A DNA stretch of 17,630 nucleotides. Origin: Campylobacterales bacterium. GTDB taxonomy: Bacteria; Campylobacterota; Campylobacteria; Campylobacterales; QNZT01. The translations under genes were made by a program, and so were the position numbers. Positions 1 to 6,714 of the stretch are shown here, in pieces. The notes under the pieces were generated by a model. The model was not told the DNA's origin. It was given only the letters and a program-made list of their open reading frames with translations, and made no database searches. The stretch is from the NCBI GenBank assembly GCA_015489185.1, contig WGAE01000028.1, positions 1 to 17,630 of the forward strand, given 5' to 3'. The stretch's first letter is position 1. The number at the start of each line of letters is the position of its first letter.

Positions 1-149
1 CCCTGTGCGTATCGGCTTGCGACGTAGATACCGCCGATAATGCCGATCAGACCGAAAACCTCTTTGACAAATCCGCGAAAGATACCTTTGATTCCGAGAA
101 AAAGGATAAGTGCTATCGAGACGAGATCGAGTAGTGAAACATGTTCCAT
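1..149 (-). CDS. cvpA: CvpA family inner-membrane protein (N-terminal part, cut by window edge)
   Basis: Reading the minus strand from the ATG at 149 gives 49 codons that run off the window. The protein begins MEHVSLLDLVSIALILFLG, followed by KGIFRGFVKEVFGLIGIIGG. This hydrophobic start with the G-x-x-RGF-x-K-E pattern is the N-terminal signature of the CvpA family, multi-pass inner-membrane proteins named after colicin V production; their exact function is poorly defined. The gene lies downstream of gatC and pilT on the same strand but has its own strong promoter at 189-217. An AAAGG about 14 bases upstream is a poor Shine-Dalgarno. In Campylobacter jejuni a cvpA homologue also sits beside gatC, just before fur, which supports the call. 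Only about a quarter of the protein is visible. Confidence 0.8.
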   Translation of the reverse strand, partial: MEHVSLLDLVSIALILFLGIKGIFRGFVKEVFGLIGIIGGIYVASRYAQ

Positions 150-188
150 AAAACTGATAACCTTTATTCTGTCTTAGATAAGTAAGGG

Positions 189-217
189 ATTATAACAAAA
201 ATTTACCTTATTGTAAA
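189..217 (-). promoter_or_regulatory. Sigma-70-type promoter of cvpA
   Basis: On the minus strand there is TTTACA (217-212), a 17-base spacer, then TATAAT (194-189), preceded by TG one base upstream (an extended -10). The -10 is a perfect consensus match and the -35 matches four to five of six positions. Transcription would start near 182, about 33 bases before the cvpA ATG. It is the best promoter in the window and suggests that cvpA is also transcribed independently of pilT. Confidence 0.7.
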
Positions 218-258
218 TGTAACGCCGTAAAAGTGAAAAAACTAGTTGAACCTTTTCA

Positions 259-293
259 GGGAACATCAAGAGTGAAAAACTCCCGATGTCTCC
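259..293 (-). terminator. Possible 3' hairpin or terminator after pilT
   Basis: Beginning 7 bases after the pilT stop, the minus-strand RNA can form an 11-pair stem (14 with one A-C mismatch) with a 7-base loop TTTTTCA. Three pairs are G-U in the minus-strand RNA but would be A-C mismatches in the plus-strand RNA, so the structure belongs to the pilT transcript. No clear T-run follows, so it may be a weak terminator or an mRNA 3'-end stabiliser. Confidence 0.35.
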
Positions 294-300
294 TTCTTTA

Positions 301-1398
301 TCATAGATGACCGATTTTACCTCTGAGTTCATCCGGTTGCGTTGAAATACGAAGCGCATCCTCTTTACGTACAATATTTTGTTTGACCAGTTTTTCGAGT
401 GCCTGTGTCTGCGTCTGCATGCCGGTTTGTGTCTGATTGAGCTGCATTTGCGAGTAGAGTTGGTGGATCTTGTTTTCACGAATCAGGTTTGCGATGGCAT
501 GGTTATTGATCAGGATCTCCTGAACCGCGACGCGTCCTTTGCTCTTTTTGGGAAGCAACATTTGTGAGATGATTGCCGCAAGCGATACCGAAAGCATGTT
601 GCGTACCTGTACCTGTTCGGCGCCCTGGAACGTGTCGACGATACGGTTGATCGTCTGGACGGCGGAGTTGGTATGCAGGGTTCCGAAAACAAGGTGCCCG
701 GTTTCTGCCGCCGTCAGTGCCGCTTCGATCGTCTCTTTGTCCCGCATCTCCCCGATCAGAATGATGTCCGGGTCCTCGCGCAGGGCGTATTTGAGTGCCG
801 AAGCGAAACTTTTGGTATCTTCCCCCACACTACGGTGTGAAAAGAGCGACTTTTTGTTTTCATGAATGAATTCGACAGGATCTTCGACGGTGATGATATG
901 TTTGTGTTCTGTCAAATTTATTTCGTTCAAAAGGGCCGAAAGGGTGGTCGATTTACCGCTTCCCGTCGGACCGGTTACAAGAATGAGTCCCTTTTCACGT
1001 TTGATGATCTCTTTGAAAACAGGGGGCGCACCCAGATCGTCGAGGGACGGAATTTGGGTGGGGATAATACGAAAAGCCGCGGCAAGTTCGGTACCGACGG
1101 TATAGTAGTAGTTTCCTCTGAAACGCCCGACATTGGGAATTTCGATTGCGAAGTCGACCTCTTTGTTCTCTTCGAGATACTTTTTCTGTTTATCGGTGAT
1201 GAGGGTGTAGCACATCTCCTCGATCGTTTTGCCGTCGAGTTTTGGAAGGTTGAGGGGGACGAGTTTACCGTCTATTCTGATCTGCGGTTCACTTCTGCTG
1301 ACCAGGTGCAGGTCGGAGGCGCCGTGCGCCACGATATTTTTGAGAAGGGTATTGATGTCCATATGTTGTGTCTGTGGACGTTCGATAGTGGTTGTCAT
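301..1398 (-). CDS. pilT: Type IV pilus retraction ATPase PilT
   Basis: A 365-residue hexameric secretion ATPase that depolymerises type IV pili and drives twitching motility at the cytoplasmic face of the inner membrane. An N-terminal PAS-like domain (about 13-115) precedes the RecA-like core. The core has Walker A GPTGSGKST (143-151), an Asp box ITVEDPVEF (169-177), Walker B DPDIILIGEMRD (209-220) and a His box ending FGTLHTN (238-244). The C-terminal AIANLIRE (301-308) matches the AIRNLIRE motif that distinguishes PilT and is linked to retraction. Length is normal for the family. The start has an AAAGGA site 7 bases upstream and lies 11 bases after gatC, so the two are probably co-transcribed. 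No other pilus gene is in the window; isolated pilT genes are common. The extreme N-terminus through residue 12 is poorly conserved, and Met13 is a possible alternative start. Confidence 0.95.
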   Translation of the reverse strand: MTTTIERPQTQHMDINTLLKNIVAHGASDLHLVSRSEPQIRIDGKLVPLNLPKLDGKTIEEMCYTLITDKQKKYLEENKEVDFAIEIPNVGRFRGNYYYTVGTELAAAFRIIPTQIPSLDDLGAPPVFKEIIKREKGLILVTGPTGSGKSTTLSALLNEINLTEHKHIITVEDPVEFIHENKKSLFSHRSVGEDTKSFASALKYALREDPDIILIGEMRDKETIEAALTAAETGHLVFGTLHTNSAVQTINRIVDTFQGAEQVQVRNMLSVSLAAIISQMLLPKKSKGRVAVQEILINNHAIANLIRENKIHQLYSQMQLNQTQTGMQTQTQALEKLVKQNIVRKEDALRISTQPDELRGKIGHL

Positions 1399-1409
1399 GT
1401 CGTTCCTTT

Positions 1410-1700
1410 CTATTCGATAATTTTAGGAACAACGAAGAAACCTCCTTCTCTTTTTGGTGCATACTCCAGAATCGTTTGAATGATTTCAGGATCGTTTTGC
1501 GGAGAATCTGCTCTCATAGGCGTTCCTCCGGCGATTGTCGAAAAGGATGCCTCTTCATTGTCCAAATCCAGTTCGTTCAGATTTTCCACAAAATCGACAA
1601 TTTTTCCGATCTCTGAAATCATACTCTCTCTTTTGCTCTCTTCGATCCGGAGTGCGGAGAGTGTTTCGAGTTTTCTGAGCAGCGTTTCGTCTATTTTCAT
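1410..1700 (-). CDS. gatC: Asp-tRNA(Asn)/Glu-tRNA(Gln) amidotransferase subunit C
   Basis: A 96-residue protein with the GatC pattern: an N-terminal helical part (DETLLRKLETLSALRIEE), an acidic middle and a C-terminal segment with the conserved T-P-M-R-x-D (residues 60-65) and a hydrophobic end. GatC is the small belt-like subunit of the cytoplasmic GatCAB complex. The complex converts misacylated Glu-tRNA(Gln) and Asp-tRNA(Asn) to the amidated forms in bacteria lacking GlnRS and/or AsnRS, which is usual in Campylobacterota. The length is typical. gatA and gatB are not in the window. It is first in its operon, with pilT 11 bases downstream and the promoter candidate at 1763-1776. An AAGG lies about 9 bases before the ATG. 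Confidence 0.93.
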   Translation of the reverse strand: MKIDETLLRKLETLSALRIEESKRESMISEIGKIVDFVENLNELDLDNEEASFSTIAGGTPMRADSPQNDPEIIQTILEYAPKREGGFFVVPKIIE

Positions 1701-1738
1701 ATAAAACCTTTTTACCTTGTCAATATATGTTTAATTGA

Positions 1739-1752
1739 GATTGTGTTATATT
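1739..1752 (+). promoter_or_regulatory. Candidate extended -10 promoter of the YfgM-like gene
   Basis: GATTGTGTTATATT contains TGTTATATT, an extended -10 (TG, one base, TATATT) without a recognisable -35. Transcription would start near 1759, giving a leader of about 27 bases that carries the AAAAGGA site. It forms one arm of an inverted repeat with the gatC promoter. Confidence 0.45.
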
Positions 1753-1762
1753 TCACGCAAAG

Positions 1763-1776
1763 ATTATAGCACAAAA
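1763..1776 (-). promoter_or_regulatory. Candidate extended -10 promoter of gatC-pilT
   Basis: The minus strand reads TTTTGTGCTATAAT, an extended -10 (TG, one base, perfect TATAAT) with a T-rich upstream flank and no clear -35. Transcription would start near 1756, giving a leader of about 56 bases to gatC. It points toward the plus-strand promoter at 1739-1752, so the two probably compete for RNA polymerase. Confidence 0.5.
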
Positions 1777-1779
1777 GGA
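1773..1779 (+). promoter_or_regulatory. Ribosome-binding site selecting the TTG start at 1786
   Basis: AAAAGGA lies 6 bases before TTG 1786. A longer reading frame from TTG 1735 has no comparable site, and its extra 17 residues do not resemble coding sequence. Confidence 0.65.
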
Positions 1780-1785
1780 TTAACT

Positions 1786-2382
1786 TTGGGACTCAAAGAG
1801 AATGTTGAAGCACTGAAGCAGGAGTTGAGTGCGGAAGAACAGTTTTTGGAAAGTGTCATCAAGGCGGAGGGCTTTTTCAAACGTTACAAAAAGGTGCTGA
1901 TTGCGGCGGTTGCAATACTGGTGCTCGCGGTTGCGGCATATTTGATTACCGATTATATCAAAAACCGTAATATGACACTCGCGAATGAAGCGCTGGCGAC
2001 ACTTCAGCAAAATCCTTCTGATGCGAACGCACGGGCACAACTCAAGGAGAAAAGCCCGCAACTTTATATGCTTTTTCAATATTCACAGGCGGTCAAGAAC
2101 GGTGATGGTGCCAAAATGAAAGCACTGGAAGCGAAAGTGAAAGATCCGGTTCTTAAAGACCTGCTCGCGTTTCAAAGCGCTTCCGTAGCGGCGGACGCAC
2201 AGGCGCTGGATGCCTATGCCGGGCGCCAGGATGCGATTTTACAGGAACTGGCGACGCTGGATGAAGCCTTTTTACTTTTCGAACAAGGCAAAGGCGATGC
2301 CGCGAGAAAGGTACTCGAACGTATCCCTCTGATGTCTCCGATGCATCAGATTGTCCAAAACTTCTTGCATTATCAAAAGTAG
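1786..2382 (+). CDS. YfgM-like single-pass membrane protein with TPR-like periplasmic domain
   Basis: A 198-residue protein starting at TTG, chosen because AAAAGGA lies 6 bases upstream. A charged cytoplasmic N-terminus (1-36, ending FFKRYKK) precedes one membrane segment (about 37-55, VLIAAVAILVLAVAAYLI). The alanine-rich helical remainder has TPR-like spacing (DEAFLLFEQGKGDAARKVLERI, 159-180), so type II topology is expected. This layout matches YfgM, an inner-membrane protein that contacts the Sec translocon and periplasmic chaperones in Escherichia coli, where it is encoded next to bamB. Here too a BamB-like lipoprotein gene follows, with the ribosome site AGGAG overlapping this stop codon. 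C. jejuni has a comparable membrane protein and lipoprotein pair beside gatC. The YfgM assignment rests on architecture and context rather than clear sequence identity. Confidence 0.7.
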   Translation: MGLKENVEALKQELSAEEQFLESVIKAEGFFKRYKKVLIAAVAILVLAVAAYLITDYIKNRNMTLANEALATLQQNPSDANARAQLKEKSPQLYMLFQYSQAVKNGDGAKMKALEAKVKDPVLKDLLAFQSASVAADAQALDAYAGRQDAILQELATLDEAFLLFEQGKGDAARKVLERIPLMSPMHQIVQNFLHYQK

Positions 2383-2391
2383 GAGCGGAGT

Positions 2392-3393
2392 ATGCGTCTG
2401 TATGTTGTGGCGATGGTCATACTGTTTGGCTTCATTTCCGGAGGATGTGCCGGGAAAAAGGTTTACGAACCCAAACAGATTGCCTCGGAAGTATCGAAGG
2501 TGCGCAGTGCGCCTGAAGGGATTCACAACGTTGTGCGTGAAGGTGCGACGATCGGTAACGATGTCTTGACACGTCGCAGCGGACGGATAGAAAATATACT
2601 TCCCAAAGGTTTTTACTTTATCAATGAGTCGGATGATGCGTTGATCGTCGGAAACGACGACGGAAAACTGGAGATTATCTCCAAAACGACACATAAACCG
2701 CTCTTTACGAAAGATTTCGGATTGCCTGTCGTCAGTGCGACACTTCATGATAATCTGCTTGCACTGGTGTTGTCGGACAATACGATCGTACTCTACGATA
2801 TCGGGGCAAACAAAGAGCGGTATCGCGAAGCACTGGAGAAGGTGATCGCCGTCGACGCACGGGCAGCAAATCCGGTTTTTTTGAATGACCTGATCGTCTT
2901 TCCGACACTTGACGGGAGATTGTTGATCATGGATAAAAATAAAAAGATCGTACTTCGTGATGTCGCGATCAGCAACAAACCGCTTTTCAACAATGTCATC
3001 TTTCTGCAGGTACACGGAAATATCCTCGTCGCGGCGACCGCTTCGAAAGTGATCGTAATCACTCCGAGACAGATTTATACCTATACGGCGGATATCAAAG
3101 ATCTGCTCTATATCGGGCACGATATCTACCTCTTCGCCAAAGATGGGAAAGTGATTCATCTGGACGAGAAGCTGCAAAAGGTTGAAGAGAAGGCGTTTGA
3201 ATACGCCAACTTTGTCGCGGTGGCGGAGATGAACGGCAAACTCTACGGTGTCGAGAAACAGGGGTATTTGATCGAGATGGATCGCAGACTCGGCAATGTC
3301 CGTGTCAGAAAGCTTGAAGATGAGGTCGAAAAACCTTCTTTTATTGCCAAAGGGGTACTCTACATCGGGAAAAAGCGTATCACACTGCCCTGA
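2392..3393 (+). CDS. BamB-like beta-propeller lipoprotein
   Basis: A 333-residue predicted lipoprotein. The signal peptide ends at a lipobox-like ISGGC with Cys19, so the mature protein would be lipid-anchored, probably in the outer membrane. The rest consists of repeating beta-strand units with hydrophobic-plus-D/G blades, for example LIVGNDDGKLEII, LLALVLSDNTIVLYD, IVFPTLDGRLLIMD and DIYLFAKDGKVIHLD. This is typical of PQQ-like propellers and of BamB, an accessory subunit of the outer-membrane protein assembly (BAM) machine. Length is somewhat under the roughly 390 residues of E. coli BamB. It starts 9 bases after the YfgM-like gene, with AGGAG 6 bases before the ATG. The pairing echoes yfgM-bamB of gammaproteobacteria. 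The lipobox has Ser rather than Leu at -3. An unrelated propeller scaffold remains possible. Confidence 0.72.
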   Translation: MRLYVVAMVILFGFISGGCAGKKVYEPKQIASEVSKVRSAPEGIHNVVREGATIGNDVLTRRSGRIENILPKGFYFINESDDALIVGNDDGKLEIISKTTHKPLFTKDFGLPVVSATLHDNLLALVLSDNTIVLYDIGANKERYREALEKVIAVDARAANPVFLNDLIVFPTLDGRLLIMDKNKKIVLRDVAISNKPLFNNVIFLQVHGNILVAATASKVIVITPRQIYTYTADIKDLLYIGHDIYLFAKDGKVIHLDEKLQKVEEKAFEYANFVAVAEMNGKLYGVEKQGYLIEMDRRLGNVRVRKLEDEVEKPSFIAKGVLYIGKKRITLP

Positions 3394-3406
3394 ACAGAGA
3401 TCACGG

Positions 3407-4252
3407 GTGCAAACGGAAAAAACGGACGCGCTGCTGGAGGCTTTCGAAGAGTACATTACGATTGTCAAAGGTTTGCGTCCGCACACAATCGAAGCCTATA
3501 TGCGTGATCTTCGTGAATTTGCGCGCTTCTATGCCGGTAACCTGACCGAAGCCGGAACGGAAGAGATTCTTGCTTTTCTGGCGACATTTTCGACACCCTC
3601 CACACGAAACCGAAAACTCTCTTCGATCAATGCCTTTTTCGACTTTTGTTATCGCTCCGAGTATGTTGCGGTCAAACCGCGCCTGAAGCTTGCCAAAACG
3701 ACACGCACGTTACCCGTTTTTCTGGAGTATGATCAAATTGCCCATATGCTTTCTGCGATCGATACGTCACAGGAACAGGGATTGAGAGACAAAGCGCTGA
3801 TTCTGTTTCTCTACGCGACCGGTTGTCGTGTCAGCGAAGCGACCGCCGCACGCAGATCCGATCTCTCGGAAGAGGGGTGGTTTCGCATCTACAACGCCAA
3901 AGGAGACAAACAGCGTCTGGTACCGGTAGCCGCCGCGGCACGCGAGACACTGGAACGTTATTTGCAAAAACGCACATATGAGAGCGATTTTCTCTGGCTC
4001 AACTATCTTGGAAAACCGCTTAGTCGTATTTCGGTCTTCAAAATCGTCAAAAAATATCTGGGGGTTTCGCCACACGTATTGCGTCACTCTTTCGCAACAG
4101 CGCTGGTGCTCGGCGGTGCCGATCTTCGTGTCGTACAGGAGCTTTTGGGACATGAAAGTATCAGCACCACCCAGATCTATACGCACCTGCAAAATGAAGA
4201 TTTACGCCGGAGTATCGAACAATATCACCCCCTCTCCAAAGGAGTTTCATGA
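3407..4252 (+). CDS. Xer-type tyrosine recombinase
   Basis: A 281-residue site-specific recombinase. The N-terminal SAM-like core-binding domain (about 5-90; EYITIVKGLRPHTIEAYMRDL) is followed by the catalytic domain with the full active-site set: Arg141 in ATGCRVSEA, Lys165 in AKGDKQR, His223 and Arg226 in HVLRHSFAT, His249 in LLGHESIS and nucleophile Tyr258 in IYTH. Such enzymes resolve chromosome dimers at dif. Campylobacterota usually use one enzyme, XerH, with a difH site, but the roughly 280-residue length is nearer XerC/XerD than the roughly 360-residue XerH of Helicobacter. The start is taken as GTG 3407, 13 bases after the lipoprotein stop, with a weak AGAG 7 bases upstream; the reading frame is open further upstream but overlaps the previous gene. 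It could instead belong to an element-specific integrase, though no element borders are seen. Confidence 0.88.
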   Translation: MQTEKTDALLEAFEEYITIVKGLRPHTIEAYMRDLREFARFYAGNLTEAGTEEILAFLATFSTPSTRNRKLSSINAFFDFCYRSEYVAVKPRLKLAKTTRTLPVFLEYDQIAHMLSAIDTSQEQGLRDKALILFLYATGCRVSEATAARRSDLSEEGWFRIYNAKGDKQRLVPVAAAARETLERYLQKRTYESDFLWLNYLGKPLSRISVFKIVKKYLGVSPHVLRHSFATALVLGGADLRVVQELLGHESISTTQIYTHLQNEDLRRSIEQYHPLSKGVS

Positions 4253-4581
4253 ACGAAATCGTCACACTGCTGCAAAAACAGGGTATGCTGTTTAAAAGGC
4301 TGGAACCGATCGATCCCAAAACGCTCAACAGTCGTAAAAAGATTACAATTTATGAAGGCGTCGATCTGAAGAGTTACTACACCGCGATTTTCATTTTGCG
4401 TCAGAAGAGCCGGTTTTTGCGCAAAAACGCCGATGAGATCGAAGCGTTGTTCGAGACGATGAAAAGTCTGCGTGATTATGCGATCAAAAAGAAGGTGTTG
4501 GTCTACGAGATGCCCTTTTGTTCCAAAGCGCAGGCGCTCATGAAAGAGCGGGGATGGAGACTCATTGATGCTGCTGGCTGA
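4249..4581 (+). CDS. Small conserved-looking protein of unknown function
   Basis: A 110-residue basic protein beginning MNEIVTLLQKQGMLFKRLEP. I do not recognise its family. The ATG overlaps the recombinase stop as ATGA, and its own 3' end overlaps the coaX start by 14 bases, so translation is probably coupled on both sides; this argues that it is a real gene. It is rich in Lys/Arg (KKITIYEG, LRQKSRFLRKNADEIE, AIKKKVLVYE) with alternating strand and helix patterns and no membrane segment or signal peptide, so a small cytoplasmic, possibly nucleic-acid-contacting, protein is plausible. The C-terminal part (about residues 80-105, VLVYEMPFCSKAQALMKERGW) resembles a strand-loop-helix unit containing a single Cys. 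No function is claimed. Confidence 0.75.
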   Translation: MNEIVTLLQKQGMLFKRLEPIDPKTLNSRKKITIYEGVDLKSYYTAIFILRQKSRFLRKNADEIEALFETMKSLRDYAIKKKVLVYEMPFCSKAQALMKERGWRLIDAAG

Positions 4582-5188
4582 TATCGGAAATACCAATATC
4601 AAACTCTGGCGTGACGGAGTGGTTACGCGACAAGATGCAATTGCCGCTTTACTTCCCTCAACACCGTTTTGTTATATCAACGTCAATCCCGACTTGGATG
4701 GTGCGCTGAAGCGACTGGATCATGCGCAGGATATCGCACCGTATTTTCGTTTTGAAACCTCTTACAGGGGACTGGGGGTCGATCGTATCGCAGCGTGTTA
4801 CACAGTCGATACCGGGGTGGTGGTTGATGCCGGAAGTGCGATTACCGTCGATGTGATGGATTCGGGAAGGCATTTTGGCGGGTTTATTTTGCCCGGTATT
4901 CGCTCCTGTAAAGAGAGTTTTGTTAATATATCACCAAAGCTGGTGTGTGACCTGAACCCGTCGATTGATCTGACACAATTACCGAATACTACGAACGATG
5001 CACTCAACTATGCGATTTTTGGATCGATTGTCTCGTTGATCAGAACGCATACGAAAGGGAAGCGTATCTATCTGACAGGCGGGGATGCGAAACAGCTATA
5101 CAAACTTTTACCCGAAGCGACGGTTGTGCCGGATTTGGTCTTTCGGGGAATGCAAAAAGCGATTAAGGAGAAGGGAATTTCATGTTGA
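4568..5188 (+). CDS. coaX: Type III pantothenate kinase
   Basis: A 206-residue ATP-dependent kinase that phosphorylates pantothenate, the first step of coenzyme A synthesis in the cytoplasm. It belongs to the ASKHA fold. Visible motifs are the N-terminal phosphate loop LLADIGNTNIKLW (2-14, with Asp5), GLGVDRIAA (68-76), the catalytic VVDAGSAITVDV (85-96) and GGFILPGI (104-111). A C-terminal phosphate-binding YLTGGDA is also present. The length is at the short end, as is usual for Campylobacterota CoaX. ATG 4568 is preferred over TTG 4565 because GGAG lies 8 bases upstream. The gene overlaps the small unknown gene by 14 bases and hisG by 7 bases, indicating a tightly coupled operon. Confidence 0.93.
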   Translation: MLLADIGNTNIKLWRDGVVTRQDAIAALLPSTPFCYINVNPDLDGALKRLDHAQDIAPYFRFETSYRGLGVDRIAACYTVDTGVVVDAGSAITVDVMDSGRHFGGFILPGIRSCKESFVNISPKLVCDLNPSIDLTQLPNTTNDALNYAIFGSIVSLIRTHTKGKRIYLTGGDAKQLYKLLPEATVVPDLVFRGMQKAIKEKGISC

Positions 5189-5796
5189 CCATTGCGCTGC
5201 CCAAAGGGCGTATCGCGGAAGAGACGCTCGATATTTTCAAACGAACGTTTCAGACCGATTTCGATTTTGAAGATAGAAAGCTGATACTGGAGAAAGACGG
5301 TTTTCGGTTTTTGCTGGTGCGAAATCAAGATGTACCGACCTATGTACTCAATCAGGCTGCGGATTTGGGAGTCGTGGGGTTGGATGTCCTGACGGAAAAA
5401 GAGATGGACCTTGTCAAACTGCTGGATCTCGGTATCGGAAAGTGTCGGGTTGCGATCGGTATGCGAAACGAGGACGAACTCGATTACAGCAAACCGGAGA
5501 TTACCGTCGCGACCAAAATGGTCAATATCACCCGCAACTACTTCTCTTCCAAAGCGATGGCGGTCAAGATCATCAAACTTTACGGTTCGATCGAACTGGC
5601 GCCGATTGTTGGATTGTCCGACGCAATTGTCGATATAGTGGAGACAGGTACGACGATGAAACAGAACGGTTTGAAAGTCGTCGAAGAGATTATGCACTCT
5701 TCCGCGCATCTGATTGCCAATCAGAACAGTTATATCGCGCACAAAGAGGCGATTTTGGACCTGTACGACAAAATCAGCAAAACTATCGCGACATAA
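5182..5796 (+). CDS. hisG: ATP phosphoribosyltransferase, short (catalytic-only) form
   Basis: A 204-residue enzyme that joins ATP and PRPP to make phosphoribosyl-ATP, the committed step of histidine synthesis. It begins MLTIALPKGRI, the family's N-terminal signature. The PRPP-binding loop is DIVETGTTMKQNGLKV (151-166), and LGVVGLDVL (62-70) is also typical. It lacks the roughly 80-residue C-terminal regulatory domain of long-form HisG. Short-form enzymes normally need HisZ, a histidyl-tRNA-synthetase-like regulatory subunit, so a hisZ gene is expected elsewhere; none is in the window. The ATG overlaps the end of coaX by 7 bases, with AAGGGAA just upstream. It is separated from the other his genes, a scattered pattern common in this phylum. 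Confidence 0.94.
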   Translation: MLTIALPKGRIAEETLDIFKRTFQTDFDFEDRKLILEKDGFRFLLVRNQDVPTYVLNQAADLGVVGLDVLTEKEMDLVKLLDLGIGKCRVAIGMRNEDELDYSKPEITVATKMVNITRNYFSSKAMAVKIIKLYGSIELAPIVGLSDAIVDIVETGTTMKQNGLKVVEEIMHSSAHLIANQNSYIAHKEAILDLYDKISKTIAT

Positions 5797-5823
5797 GATA
5801 TAGTGTGGTGTAAAAGGAGCTTT

Positions 5824-6714
5824 ATGAAAGGAATCATTCTCGCGGGCGGCAGCGGTACGAGACTCTATCCGATCACACAGCAGGTGATCAAACAGCTTTT
5901 GCCGGTCTACGACAAACCGATGATCTACTATCCGCTTTCGACACTGATGCTTGCAGGGATCAAAGAGATATTGATCATCTCCACTCCTCAGGCGCTTCCC
6001 GCTTTCAGGGAACTCTTTAAAGACGGGTTGCATCTTGGATTGCAGATTGCGTACAAAGAGCAGCCGAGTCCCGACGGACTGGCGCAGGCGTTTATTCTGG
6101 GAGAGGAGTTCATCGGTGATGACGATGTCTGTCTGATTCTGGGAGACAATATCTATCACGGGCACGGTTTGCCCGATATGCTCAGACGCAGTATCGATAT
6201 CGTCAAAAACGAGCGAAAATCGGTTATTTTCGGTTATTATGTCAACGATCCGGAACGCTACGGTGTGGCGGAGTTTGATGAGAATGGAAATGTCATCTCC
6301 ATTGAAGAGAAACCACAAAATCCCAAAAGCAACTATGCGGTGACGGGACTCTATTTTTACACCAACGATGTCGTCGAGGTTGCCAAAACGATCAAACCGA
6401 GCGCACGGGGAGAACTGGAGATCACCGATGTCAATCAAGTCTTTCTGGAGCGGGGCAAACTTCATGTCGAACTGATGGGACGGGGGTTTGCGTGGCTTGA
6501 TACAGGAACACACGAGAGTTTGCTCGAAGCTTCCAATTTTATTCAGACGATCGAAAAACGACAGGGGCTGAAAGTTTCATGTATCGAAGAGATCGCCTAT
6601 GAAATGGGCTATATCGACGCGGATGCGATGATCAGACTGGCACAGCCTCTGAAGAAAAACAATTACGGAAAATATATGCTCAGACGTGCAAAAGAAGGAG
6701 TTGTTAAACGATGA
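5824..6714 (+). CDS. rfbA: Glucose-1-phosphate thymidylyltransferase
   Basis: A 296-residue nucleotidyltransferase that converts dTTP and glucose-1-phosphate to dTDP-glucose, the first step toward dTDP-L-rhamnose. The N-terminal LAGGSGTRLYP (6-16) is the nucleotide-binding signature. KQLLPVYDKPMIYYPLS, LILGDNIYHG and the YGVAEFDENGNV region are typical of RmlA. Length matches the family (about 290). ATG 5824 is chosen because AAAAGGAG (5812-5819) lies 4 bases upstream; an upstream GTG at 5803 has no such site. It starts 27 bases after hisG, where a weak TATAGT (5799-5804) could be a -10 but lacks a -35, so read-through from hisG is likely. Its stop overlaps rfbC as ATGA. It is also called rmlA. 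Confidence 0.97.
   Translation: MKGIILAGGSGTRLYPITQQVIKQLLPVYDKPMIYYPLSTLMLAGIKEILIISTPQALPAFRELFKDGLHLGLQIAYKEQPSPDGLAQAFILGEEFIGDDDVCLILGDNIYHGHGLPDMLRRSIDIVKNERKSVIFGYYVNDPERYGVAEFDENGNVISIEEKPQNPKSNYAVTGLYFYTNDVVEVAKTIKPSARGELEITDVNQVFLERGKLHVELMGRGFAWLDTGTHESLLEASNFIQTIEKRQGLKVSCIEEIAYEMGYIDADAMIRLAQPLKKNNYGKYMLRRAKEGVVKR

Noticed and set aside
407..445. Gln-Thr repeat coding stretch near the end of pilT, possible slippage repeat
   Set aside because: Codons vary and the reading frame is intact; PilT proteins normally have a variable Gln/Thr/Met-rich segment here.
862..1479. Plus-strand open frame opposite pilT
   Set aside because: It is a shadow of pilT, which has every expected ATPase motif.
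3296..3406. Upstream extension of the recombinase reading frame into the lipoprotein gene
   Set aside because: The extra 37 residues precede the core-binding domain, overlap the lipoprotein by about 100 bases and show no ribosome site at the start.
3394..3406. dif-like site beside the Xer recombinase gene
   Set aside because: The gap is only 13 bases and I saw no 11+11 inverted recombination site in the flanking sequence; dif is probably elsewhere.
2272..3486. Long minus-strand open frame (404 codons) opposite the BamB-like lipoprotein
   Set aside because: It is fully antisense to a convincing gene, its translation is low-complexity and unlike any family, and similar frames occur opposite several genes here, so codon bias explains it.
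5068..6513. Long minus-strand open frame (481 codons) opposite hisG and rfbA
   Set aside because: It spans two well-recognised plus-strand genes and shows no motif; it is a shadow frame.
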